NCBI GenBank assembly: GCA_002633005.1
Contig: NMRA01000199.1
Coordinates: 26,505 to 86,893 of the forward strand
Reading direction: 5' to 3'
DNA length: 60,389 bases
Origin: Phoronis australis
Lineage: Eukaryota > Phoronida > Phoronidae
Part shown: positions 1 to 10,834 of the stretch, one piece after another
Layout of the letters: every line of letters starts with the position of its first letter
Position numbering within the stretch: position 1 is the first letter of the stretch
Made by a program: the position numbers and the translations under genes
The notes under the pieces: generated by a model
The model's input: the letters and a program-made list of their open reading frames with translations, nothing else
Told to the model about the DNA's origin: nothing
Databases searched by the model: none

Positions 1-3000
1 TGAGAGGACATCTTGTTGGCTGTGGTATCGTCGGAATGAAGGAAGTTGGAGGCCTCAGTGATGCACAGTGGGTTGGCCGCCACTCTGGACCCACCAGTGG
101 AGACCGTTATGGTTCAGGGTCGAAACGAGTCAAGGAAGCTGGATGCCATCTGAAGACATCAAGCTACGGCTTCAACTAGTTAGTGTTCGGCGGGATGAAG
201 AGAATTCTGGTTCAGCTGTTACGAAGAAGGGGCGACAAGATCTCAGACTGTATAGAAGCCTGACAACTAGTGTGGCAGATAACATCACTGTAAGTACACA
301 TAGTTTGTCACCATGCTCAGTCTATCAGCGTGCTCAAGTGCTGGTCATTGCTCCTTTCATTTTATCGTCGCGTAATGCCTTTGAACGTTGTTCAAGAATT
401 TCTTCAAAAACTGGTGTCCGTGAATGGTTGTTTTTGGTCAAGTCAAATAGCATGTTTTGGTCGAATCTTGGTTTTATCACTCAAATGAGAGGCCAAATTG
501 TACGTTAGCAGGGAGAGAACGAGGAATGGTATCCTTATAGCATATATTTTCTTATCCATACTTTTCTAGAACTGCCTAACGCAATTTCGCAGTGATTCAA
601 CAGGGGCGACGGGGACTACGCTTGAGAGGCCACGTGAAGATGGCCACTCAAACTATGTTGGGATATAACGCATGGCGAATTTTAATGAAGAAAATGTGAG
701 GGATAAATTCATGTAACAACAACGTCCCAGAGTGATGCCCCAAGCTAAAAAAGTCTTAGTGTCTAGAATTAGTGAAGAGCGACAAATACGATTAAATGCT
801 TAAACTCTTTCAAAGTATTCTTTAGACTTAGTACTTTCACAGTGATCGATATCAACTGAGTATCGATCGATAGTCCGTGAAGGTTCATAATTCCCCAAAT
901 CCATAAGTAAGTCTATAAACGCAGGTATTTCAAAAATAAGGCCCGTTAAGTTCCAATGTTCATATATCCGACAAAGCGTTCGATGTTCCGAAACAAGCCC
1001 GAAGGTCCACACGTCTGGAGATTCACACGTCAGGCTTCAAAAGCCCGAATGTCCAAATTTACGTCCAAATGTTCAAACATCTGACCATAAATCCGAAGGT
1101 TCACACGTCTGACGGTTCCGAAGCTGTATTTGTCCACAACTGTAAGAAACTTTTTGGATCCTCCGGGGACACTATTGTGTTGTAATAAAGTTCCACGATC
1201 TTCAAATTTTTATACCGTCAAGCGGATAAAACACCAAGTTTTTCCATCGACTGACAACGACATTGCTGTTGACAATACCCATCACTACACTACCTAGTCC
1301 AACAATTGCATCGAGGCGTGGTTCTCCCGCTGAAAATACATGGCGAAATCTCCAGGAGTCTCGCAAGATCTTTCCTTTCTAAGTAAAAAATGAAAAATTA
1401 GGCAACGTAGAAACAAGTGAATTAAAACACTTTAAAATCCGGTAAAACAGATATGAAAAACACTATCTCTCGAGCGTTATGGGCCGGTGCGGCTTTTCAT
1501 CAAGTAAGGGAACACGCATGTGCCCCGTCACCCAAAGAATTTATACCTTTCGGTCACAGCCAAATGCCTCCATCCTATATTAACATCACAAACTTGCCAC
1601 TGGTTTCCCTGAACCGCCTGTGTGTTGACAGTTAAACAGCCGCGTAACACCGAGAGCAAGCTTTAGATTAACTAATAGCCAAATCGCCACTGTTGATAAA
1701 CCCGCTGGCGGTACCTTCCCAATGCAATAAACCCGATGTCGTACTTGCCAGCATATTCTAAATAAGTTCGAAATTGAACACCTTAGTGGAGAAAAAATAA
1801 ATCATAATCAAATGAAAGTTACGTCTAAGTGAGGTCAGGCATGTACCTCATTCGTTGCAGTCTCTGTCTTCATGCCTGGTTCATAGGTAAGACTGTCCTA
1901 CCGACTCGCGTCTCAATGGTCACCGTAAATTATTTTTAACACCACAGTTTTATTTTCAATACCAATAAGAATGGAGGTCTTAATAACGATATGGGCCACG
2001 TGAGCCACTACCCTTTATTCTACCCATTTTCTTTCCCCATTCATTTCTTCTGAGCAGGTTGGTTATAAGTAAGCCTTGCCCGCCATCTTGCCTTCATACC
2101 TGATGAACAGCCACACCCATTACGGCTCGAACAAAACTGACATTTTCAATATACATTTTTATCGAATTTAAAGCGTTTTTGCTGTTTCAACATTGTCTTT
2201 CTTTTTACAAGCGAGACACTAGCGATACTCATGGCACCCCCAACCCCCGCCCCCCGTGATACTGTTCTTTACGATACATTTTCAGTTTTATTTGGTAGCT
2301 TGTCGAAGCGCTCCTGGGTAGTTTGTAAACCTGGGTGTCTAAATAACAAGAGGTGTAACTTTTGTTAGTGAGAGAAGAAAGAAGGTCAGTTCATGCTGCA
2401 GGGCTCACCTTTCACTGGATCGCCTATATTGCTGGGTGTGGCTCTGTTTGACAAATCTAAAAATAAACATCATAGCATTCAATTTAGAAACGCTCAAGTT
2501 TCGCCTGCCACAAACATGTAATAGTTAATGAACTCATCCAGGTCTAGAGATTTCCAGGTCGAAAACGCCAAAACAGATAGGCTAGCTTTGTGCACGAAAT
2601 AATCCAACAAAATGTAATATTCCGGTGAACATGAATGCGTGAAAATCGACTGTTTTCAAGGCAATTTTTCCGTGTTTCGATTTATCCTAAAAAAATGACA
2701 GTTATTTGTCATTTAGTAACTTGCTGTTTTTAAAAAGTGAAACTAAATCTGACTTCATCTATCATGTTTCTCTGAACCCATACCTGTAAAGATGAGTAAA
2801 TTTTTAGTAGATTAGATCTATTTTTTGCAATTATTGAATACCAGTGTGGACAAATCTTTTAATCTTCATTTGTATTTAACTTTAAAATCGACATATTGCC
2901 TGTTTATGGTAGACCCGACTCAACAGCGTGGACATTCGTTTACTTATCAAGGTTCCGAAAAAAGGTTACAGAGCTGTCACTCAAATTGAATCGCCCGCCA

Positions 3001-5474
3001 GGCATAGAGCGGTCCTCTCATTCAGTGAGTCAACGAGGTGTACATAGGATAGAAAGATGCCGCGGAAAACGAAGACAAAAAGTAATTTTGATCGTGAGGG
3101 AGTTGTGGTTCTGCGTGCATACGACATTTGAGGACGAATGCACCGTGAACGAGTCGCCGCGACGGCTTGTAATTTTGTGTTCATCTAGAACATTACTCTC
3201 AGGAGTTCACGAAGCTGTGAAAAAAGATAAATCTTCGCCCAAAGTCATTTATTCCATCACTACTTTGATGTTTTGCACTTTAACCATCGATTGAATTTGT
3301 AATTATCTATTTCTTAATTGGTTTCTTGGTATCAGTTGGCCGGCACGTGACGTAATGAGCTGTTGACCTACTGCTGAACAGATTCTACATTTTGACCTAA
3401 CTTGACTTGAGGCACATAAATTACTCACAAAATTAAAAAGTTTTAGCGATAATTAAGTAAATTACTCACTCAGTTGACATTGCGAGTGAATTTTGAAATA
3501 GCATTTATAGGTTATATTGACCATTATAAGTTAAAGCATTCTAAGCAAAACGTCACATTTAGAAGATTCGCTACTTTCCCGCTTATTCTCCACTTCGGCA
3601 AATCGACTTAATCTGAAATTAGGAACAAGAGTCATCGAAAACGGCTCGGTTGATTTTACTGAAACTTTCAAACAAATATTTATCATTACCAAAAACGCTA
3701 TTAGGATTTTTAGTCCTAGTTTTATTGTACTATCATGCATAGTTGAATACGTTATTTTTACAAAAATGCCTTACGTTTTGCGAGTAAATTTGGCGTACAA
3801 ACCAAACTAAATGAGGAATCGAAAATTAATACCATTGTTCTTGAGAGATATCGGCAAATTTTCATTTAAAAATGTTTCATTAAATTTGACTAAAGGGTAT
3901 TTGTGCTATGAATGTACTTTTGTTAAACATGAAAACCGAATTAAAAATGCTGGCTGCGTTATAACAACAATAACACCTAAATACAAAGTGTGTTTTTATA
4001 ATTCCTAATTACTTTCGCCTAATATCTACAGGTACGGTAATTTTACTGGTTGACACAGACTAGTTTTTCTGGTAACTGACGTTCAATTAGCGTAACTCTT
4101 AAGGAACCAGTCTGCTTGTACGTTCGTAGTCTACATGTCGAGTAACGTGTATATACTGACCCTTTCTTAGGCTAGAGCCTCACAGTTACATGGTTGACAG
4201 ATGTCACGGAGCAACTAACACGGAACAGCTGATCGGGCGCAAGTGTGTGTGTGAACGCGACTGGAGCAAGTTGACACCGCGGCGGTCATTTTTGACATCA
4301 ATTGCTCAAGTGTCATCTACATGTCTAAACACAACTGAGGGAGAGTCGAAAGGGATCATCTTTCAATGCACTTGCGCAATGTAGCTGACTTTCCACGTGG
4401 TTTGAACGTCCGGTATTGTTAATGCGAGCATGCGCAGACAAATTTTGTGAAAATGACTTTACTGATCAATTTTGCGATCTTATGTCGTGTAAATGCGGGT
4501 TAAATGGAGCAAGTTGCACTGTGACAACTCGCAGCGTGACAACTGTTTCTCGTGTAAAATCACCTTGGGTTATCCCAACTTATCTACTTTATGCAACACG
4601 TTTGTTTTAAAACTACGGACTGTGGCGCAAGACAGCTTCATTGATATGCATATCGGCTAACGACAGATGTAGGGTGTGTTTGGCGGAACTCTCAATTTTT
4701 TAATCTGACTGAGTAAATGCCTCGTTGTTCTAATCTCAGCCGTGCCAACAAATTTGACTCTTCGGAACATAGTTTAATGTGTTCTGCACCTAGGGAATTA
4801 TACAAAACATAGGTTTGGTTGACGACCTAATAACAAAATTTATAAACTTCCATCATGAAACCAACTTTTCATTTAGACCACATACCATTGGCCTCAAAAA
4901 CCGCTCCTTCAATTTTGAAGACAGATAACCCTTTGTTTTATTTGAAACGCACGTTACCACTTTTTCAGATCCATCAGTTACCGTTGTCCCCGCGGTACAT
5001 TTACCTATCATCTCCTACACCCACTGACAATTCCTCAATCGATGTCGGGTTCACCTGTCCAATTCCATTGTGGTTTATCGTTTTCCATGCTTTAAGCTCA
5101 ACTTACTTCATTTGCTTCCGTTCCTACGTTTCCCGGTTCATTTCTGTGGCCCGATAATCGAATTACCTCTTTTCGATGCCTCCCCGACTCGGTGCTGTCT
5201 GGTTGCTTTGTAATTTGGGTGCCAGTCTATATTTACATTAAACCGGAGCCTGGGCGAGAAACTTTGTGTTCAGTTGCCTATTAACTCCTCTAAGAATAGC
5301 ATTGAAAATTTATACGTCCCCCCTTAAATCGACTATATCCCCAGGCTCGTGTTTTTAAACAAAAGCTAAATTGTACCCCTGAAAAATTTGATGCCTGGCG
5401 ATCCAACATGACGCTTACTCGTCCGAAATTTGGAAACAAACGTCATGGTGGCGGCCTTTTCAGTCTCAGATTGG
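1..5474. other. No recognisable gene; A+T-rich spacer
   Basis: I find no exon series or known domain here. A 146-codon plus-strand ORF (68-508) contains a good splice-donor-like GTAAGT at about 293, but its translation resembles no family I know and neighbouring frames look equally plausible. Around 1000-1120 a short motif close to CCGAAGGTTCACACGTCTG recurs imperfectly three times. At 2896-3294 both strands are open, with no recognisable product. Confidence 0.5.
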
Positions 5475-5610
5475 CTGCATGTTGATCTACTGCCGGTTCC
5501 ACCATGTCAACCCATTAAGAAGGTTTAGCTAGCCGGATGTTGTCATGGATAACAAATTAGATGTCTTAGCTGGTTGACCCGGTGGAGCCGGTGAAGTCAA
5601 TCAAATGCAG
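5475..5610. mobile_element. MITE-like element with imperfect terminal inverted repeats
   Basis: The left end (CTGCAT, TTGAT, CCGGTTCCACC, GTCAAC) and the reverse complement of the right end share these blocks in the same order over about 37 bp. There is no coding capacity. A related copy of the right half lies at about 43740-43815 (GATGTCTT, CCGGTTG, GAAGTCAATCAA), so this is a dispersed family rather than a chance palindrome. I see no clear target-site duplication. Confidence 0.5.
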
Positions 5611-5725
5611 CCATATTTAGAATAGTAATTTATGAATCGCCTTACCTAAAAGCCGAGTGTAACATAAAAATGTTGTACTGACGTGGTGCAATATTTTGAA
5701 AATTCTTAAGAAAATTTAAAATACT

Positions 5726-5918
5726 TGGATCTTAATCACCATCGAGTGTACGTTAAATACTATATTAAAAATGAGTGCTTCCCAATCACATCTGTGAAAG
5801 TTTCGTAACCTTGTTATCAAAATGGATCTTAATCACCATCGATTGCACGTTAAATACTATATTAAAAATGAGTGCTTCCCAATCACATCTGTGAAAGTTT
5901 CGTAACCTTGTTATCAAA
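5726..5918. repeat. Near-perfect tandem duplication, 97-bp unit, two copies
   Basis: Copy one runs from about 5726 to 5822 and copy two from 5823 to 5918. They differ at only a few positions (for example CGAGTGTACG against CGATTGCACG). No gene is nearby. The size and identity resemble the two exon-boundary duplications further along the window. Confidence 0.9.
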
Positions 5919-7648
5919 TAAACTGGGGGCATGGCCAGGCTGATAATACATTTCGACGGATTTCTCGGTATTAAAGGGGGCATTTCGCTGCTGTTTAGTT
6001 GTCAATGTTGAATTCTTACACGCATCGTTTTGAGATTAAAAATGAAATTCCCACGCTTATCCTGTGACCTTGAATTGTTTGCCGAATGAGCCGACAACTC
6101 AAGACCCAGACCGGCAAAAGCGCGCATGCGCATTTTCGAATTCGCAATTTTATGAGTGGCCAACACCATGAGTCGCTGATGGTTTCGGTGTTCTTGTTGG
6201 TAAAGGAAATACACCGCAGAATACTACAACGGTAACTAAGGACTATTATGAGACCTGTTTAGTAAAAGGTCGAATTTGATTTTCGTTTTTAGCCAGTTTA
6301 ACAGGGTTTTACATCTTTAAATGAAAAGTAGGTAAAATCTCACCACCAGGTGCCGCTCATAAATTCAGAATTTAAAACTGAATTTTAATGTATGACTTAA
6401 TGCTACCTACCAGAAATCACGTTTATATTATCACCCCTCACCTTTTTCTATTGCTTTTAAACATGTCTCATGTGATCTACGGCCCTTGGAAGTTGTGCTG
6501 TTATGTTCAAGGCAAGTTACGCGCGCATTATGGAGCATTACACCGCGGTCAACATCAGAAAGCCATAAACTGTTGATAAGCAGTGTTCAGCATAACTCGG
6601 GTTTCTGCTGAAATGAATAATTTACAGTGACTATACTTGCTAGACGCATCTCCCACCATTGCTTAAAATTTAAACGAAATGTAATGCAGCGGAACTTTTT
6701 GAAACGCCCCAACACGATTTCAAATTGATTTCTAAAAAGTGAATTTAACAAAGCCTGATAACCCACGTGATCGTGATAAAACGTCGCCCAAAGTATTAAA
6801 TAGTCACAAAAGTGAAATATAGTTTTGCGTGATTTTTTGCCATGAAATAAACAAAAAAAATGTCAAAAATGTCCTCCCCCTGCCTCGAATTTTAGAGTAA
6901 ACGTTGTGCCCCTTCTGTTAAATCGGATGATGTGTAATTTGTTTTATAGCTAGTCAGTCAGCACAATACACGAACCCGAACACATGCCTTCCTTCGAGTA
7001 TTGCGCACCTTCTCTAAAGTGTGGTGCTTTGCGGTTTACGTCCACCAGTGCTGGTAGGGAAATGCAGTACTTCGACTGGGTGTATCTTTGCTGTCCCAAG
7101 ACATCCCATTTGGGTCTATTCTGAGAGTCGTTCTTAATATGACCCCTCGAAGGTTGCTTGCCACTCTAAATTCGATTCTCGCCATATCTAAATATATGGC
7201 CCAAACACTCGAAGTGTTCTCTTTAGTCAACTGGAAGTGCTTTCAGGGCTTAATTCGAAAGAATACGGGCAGTTCGCAGTTATTTCAGTCTTCAGACCAA
7301 GCTCATAAAATTCCAGGTCACGTCGTGACTTGAAATTTTGTGAGTTTGGTTCTTGACGAGACCAGACATCACTCCTAAACTTTGGAACAGAACAATACGT
7401 CATCCATTTTAAGTGACCTAAATGAAACCTCATTTGTTTAACACAACAAGCAAGGCAATGCAGCTTTAAGTCCAATTCTGCCAGTGCGATTTATTGGACA
7501 CATGTTAAAGGCGGAGGCAACATTTTTTCATGTCACCTTTAGCAAAAATAAGGTTCGTTGATTATCCCAGACACATTTTTCACTTAATTACAGCTTTTTG
7601 TAATTTGATTAATTTCTCGTCCTCTACTCCGGAAGTGACGTTTTGGGA
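5919..7648. other. Spacer without recognisable gene
   Basis: Only short overlapping ORFs on both strands are present. I recognise no domain, RNA gene or clear repeat before the THAP element begins. Confidence 0.5.
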
Positions 7649-7774
7649 GGCAAGAGTTTCGCGCCATTTTCTTTTCTTTATAGTCTGACTGTGAGAGCTG
7701 TCGAGTCAGTCATTGTTCTATCTCGGTTGTGATAAGTTCGGTCGTCGTTTGCTTTTGTTTACGAGTCAGTCAAA

Positions 7775-8210
7775 ATGCCACGCTAATGCTGCGTGCCGGG
7801 ATGTACTCATTAACGTCTCACCCGCGCTTAGGGTACCTTATTTGCATCGCTTTCCGAAGAATGACACACTTCGCCGTACTTGGCTAGCTTGTTCATGTGA
7901 AGAACGCAGTGCTACCCGTACAAAGCAGTGGAGGGTTACCGAGTGTGTGGCAAGCATTTTCTGCCGTCAGATTACGACAGAGATATGTACGCTGAATTGG
8001 TGAAGGTCCCTGCGAAACAACGCCTGAAGAAGGGTACCATACCGTCGCTGATCATTCCCGGCAGTGCCCCGTCGCCAACCCCGAGAAGTGCGTTTTTGAA
8101 GCGAGAAGCCTCTCGAGCTGTGGCCACTATATACAGTGACTGGAGGCACTTCATCTACTGTCACCCGTACCTCCGAACGTACCCCATAGCGTGCAATTCC
8201 GGGAACTAGC
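7775..8210 (+). pseudogene. THAP-domain transposase-like pseudogene
   Basis: Three frames together spell a THAP zinc finger. First, an ATG at 7775 is followed by a CCVPGC block (the first metal-binding C-x-C part), interrupted by two TAA stops. Second, from about 7838 comes HRFPKNDTLRRTWL, matching the conserved FxxFP and tryptophan region. Third, after a frameshift near 7930, comes YRVCGKHF with the closing C-x2-H pair, then a GTIPSLII block matching the AVPTIF box that ends the domain. In-frame stops and at least two frameshifts show that it is dead. The intact protein would have been a nuclear DNA-binding transposase or derivative. Confidence 0.75.
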
Positions 8211-8267
8211 AGTGATGTCGCCCTGTGCTGTTGTCTCTAGCCCGAGCCTGTAATCAGCCCTGCAGCG

Positions 8268-8450
8268 ATGTTGAGTAGTGGGAGTGAATACAGGCCCAGT
8301 TCCACACCCAGTGAAGAGGACAGTTCGTCATCCAATGAACAGATCGGTGAGCCTAAGTTTGATAAGTTTATTGTGGACTTGTATTGGAGCTATTTAGAAG
8401 GTGCCAGGTGTTTGGGTGCTCAGATCACCCTCCAGTGGGAGTGTGTCGCG
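8268..8450 (+). pseudogene. Probable downstream part of the THAP element ORF
   Basis: The frame beginning at 8268 is acidic and serine-rich, then reads PKFDKFIVDL and ends with ECVAGHSGKWDS. A C-x3-GH-x3-W pattern after a KFIV block is, as I recall it, typical of proteins in which a THAP finger is followed by a second cysteine-rich domain. It is collinear with the THAP pseudogene just upstream and probably the same element. The frame then runs into the inverted copy that starts near 8470. The family assignment is from memory of the pattern only. Confidence 0.4.
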
Positions 8451-8469
8451 GGACACTCGGGCAAGTGGG

Positions 8470-8604
8470 ACAGTCCTTCCTCTGTACGTGAGACGATAAT
8501 GAGTACATCCCAGTACGCGACAACAGCGTGGCACGTTGACTGACTCGGTAAGCAAGTGCAAACGACGACCGAAGTTATCACAACCGAATAGCGGATTTGC
8601 AGCG
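8470..8604 (-). repeat. Inverted copy of the THAP element 5' region
   Basis: The reverse complement of this stretch matches 7722-7830 with scattered substitutions: TCGGTTGTGATAA, TTCGGTCGTCGTTTGC, GAGTCAGTCAA and GGGATGTACTCATTA appear in the same order in both. It therefore carries a second THAP N-terminal block on the minus strand. Here the two stop codons of the 7775 copy read as sense codons, but the start codon is GTG. It forms a large fold-back with the plus-strand copy, about 650 bp apart. Confidence 0.8.
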
Positions 8605-8849
8605 CAGACGAACTACGCATTGCGCATGTGCGAGTTACTTCCTTCGCGAAGGCTCATGGGATAGCTTGTGGTCAGGCATGTCTTGAGCAGGCTGGATAGT
8701 GTATGCATTTGGAGTGATTTTCAAACTAAAAACCACGTTTCATTTTTTTGCTTTATAATACCAAGCAAGTCCTCTCTCTCGTTTGTAAACACAGCGTAGC
8801 TATGATCAGTGACCGTGTGACCGAAGTCACGACTGTCGTCATGTTCAGT

Positions 8850-9045
8850 ATTGGGGCTATCGGCGTTGATTTCGAAATCTCCTCCGGTTTCACACAAGTT
8901 GAGAGTTCTTGGGTTGCTTAACTTTTGTAGCTTTCTCCGTGGATATGCTAGAGACGTTAATTTTAAGAGGAAACTCCGTCGGAATGTTGTTCTCATAAGT
9001 CTTTTCCACCAGGAAAATGTTCGCTGCACACACGATGGCCCCTAG
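8850..9045 (-). pseudogene. Second, different THAP-domain fragment
   Basis: On the minus strand, from about 9040, the translation gives GHRVCSEHFPGGK, then shifts frame into EKTYENNIPTEFP. This is the second half of a THAP domain: the C-x2-H pair, then the conserved NNIPTxFP box. It differs from the 7775 copy and so is another family member. A frameshift between the two blocks and a stop further on make it nonfunctional. No first-half cysteines are visible immediately upstream. Confidence 0.65.
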
Positions 9046-9183
9046 GCAATCACATCGCACTGGATGCCGCAGGCATTGAGGGGCGATAGTACATCCTCAC
9101 AAAAAGTTACTCATTTCAAAATACAGCAAATAAAATCAAATGAACCATACATATAGGAACACGGAGTTACAATTAACACATAC

Positions 9184-9292
9184 CACGACTCTGGATACAA
9201 TTTAGTCAGCAAAACTTGAACAAATCGATGAGAATCTGTCGCGGTTTGCTCGAGTTTCTCTCGGGAACGGTTACCGGGTGCCATTTTGAGGA
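9184..9292 (-). other. Short minus-strand ORF with good start context, unassigned
   Basis: An ATG near 9284 in an AAAATGGC context opens about 34 codons (beginning MAPGNRSREKLEQ), then meets a GTATGT that could be a splice donor near 9184. It lies inside the THAP composite and may be its first exon or chance. I recognise no domain. Confidence 0.2.
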
Positions 9293-10334
9293 AGTTACGT
9301 GAACTTAAAATTACGCATGTTGACGAATAAAAAGTCCAAGGGACACACATCTTACAAGTTTCACCCGATACCTTCTCATGCTATTTTACAAGTGTCGCGC
9401 GCTAGCGTCACGCGCTTCGCTCAGTCTCGCGCTAACCCTTGTCTAACTCACGTGATTCAGTGATTCTTTGTGGCTATCATGCACGCGGTGATAAAATTAA
9501 CGGCAACAAAAAAGTGGAGTTGTAATTCTTTGCCAAAGTCAACTTAATTCTCACAACTAAGCTTCATCAAAGATATGTATAGAAGTAGAAAGGATCAATG
9601 ATGAAAGTAAGCGTTTTTTGAGTGTAGATTGTATTTTTGACGAGGTAAAAACTCGAAATCGGTATCCCAAATCCGGTCACGGCCAGTTTAAAATACACTG
9701 AAGTAACGAAATGAATACAGAAAGCGAATGGAAGTATTGTAGCCCCAATATGGCCAACCGAGGGGCTACGTGTTGCCTACTAGATGGCCCCGCGTTGGTT
9801 CGAATGCGCTATGAAATCTCCCCTTACTCCCAGCTCTCCTAATGTTGTTTATCCATTTTTCACGAAGTTCTTGGTTTGCAGGGAACACGTAAAAACTCAG
9901 ATTTTTATCTCTCTTGTTGTTTTTTGAAGCAGCCAGGAACACAACATGAGTATCCGCCGTAAGTTTTCTTCACGCTCATACCGCGTATTACATTATGCTT
10001 GTTACTATGGCCGCTTTCGGAATCCTGACCACAGCACCCACAATGCACCATATTAACCTAATTTCAATATGGCGTCGCTGCAAATCTGCTATTAGAACAA
10101 TGACTGACTCGACTGCTCTCACAGTCACACTATATGAAAAGAAATTGGCGCGAAATTCTTGCCTACCTGCACGAATGATGACCGACAAGCGATCCTGCCG
10201 AGTATAGCTTATGGTATAGCGCCACTATTATAGATCGGTTTCTGAAATTTGTAAATCCAATCAAAATAATTCACCCACACATGCATTTGAGGCTGTATGG
10301 GAATATCAAAATGTTTGTGGAAATGATCCCTGGT

Positions 10335-10404
10335 TAACACAGTTGTTGAAACCACAGGCGTCCTTAGCTTCTGATCGTCCCCAATACACTATATAATACT
10401 ACAA
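10335..10404 (-). repeat. Dispersed ~70-bp repeat, inverted partner at 14481
   Basis: The reverse complement contains TTGTAGTATTATATAG, TGTATTGGGGACGATCAGAA and GGACGCCTGTGGTT. All three recur in the same order on the plus strand at 14481-14553. The two copies lie 4.1 kb apart in opposite orientation. Confidence 0.8.
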
Positions 10405-10605
10405 TTTAAAGGTATGACACTCGAGACAAGGAATTCCACGGCGGGTGCTCCCCTGACTTCACCCGTCCATATCAAACACAAAACTCAATAAATTTACACA
10501 AAATAGGGTTTCAAAAAAACATTAGTAATTATTATTTCTTCTAATTTCATTCACAATGTCCTGCTCCAGCGAGATCTCAACAAATTCTCGGTCAATACAC
10601 AAAAA

Positions 10606-10834
10606 TGTTCCCAAGAAAAAGCCCACGCATCGAGCCTCCTTTGACGGTTCGAGGTCAAGGACGGTACGGATCCGATGAGTTAAGGATAGACGGCACTTGC
10701 TGGTCCATCACGGAAGCTTACGAATGGTCTAGAGTTATCGATGTTGTGACACTCCGTGACAAATCGGCAATTGCCGTACCGTCCTTGACCTCGAACCGTC
10801 AAAGGAGGATCGATGCGTGAGTTTTTTGGGAACA
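10606..10834. mobile_element. MITE with ~62-bp near-perfect terminal inverted repeats
   Basis: The element starts TGTTCCCAAGAAAAAG and ends with the complementary GTTTTTTGGGAACA. From about 10632 to 10670 the arm is a perfect inverted match to about 10770-10808 (core TTTGACGGTTCGAGGTCAAG). Total length is 229 bp with no transposase. The 71-codon ORF across it is a by-product of the palindrome. I could not identify flanking target-site duplications. Confidence 0.85.

Larger units (their letters stand above)
7649..10164. mobile_element. Composite THAP-domain DNA transposon remnant with ~72-bp inverted termini
   Basis: Positions 7649-7720 and the reverse complement of 10093-10164 are about 85 percent identical, with shared blocks GGCAAGA, TTTCGCGCCA, TGACTGTGAGAGC and GTCGAGTCAGTCATTGTTCTA. 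Between them lie three separate remnants of THAP zinc-finger coding sequence in both orientations. THAP domains (C2CH zinc fingers) are the DNA-binding parts of P-element and several other DNA transposases. A short block AATAGCGGATTTGCAGCG at 8586-8604 recurs inverted at 10076-10093, so the interior is a mosaic of related copies. I cannot assign the superfamily, because no catalytic transposase domain is recognisable. Target-site duplications are not evident. Confidence 0.65.

Noticed and set aside
68-508. 146-codon ORF near the window start
   Set aside because: No family resemblance, other frames look equally coding, and only a single donor-like site supports it.
10605-10820. 71-codon ORF
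   Set aside because: It lies wholly within the palindromic MITE arms.
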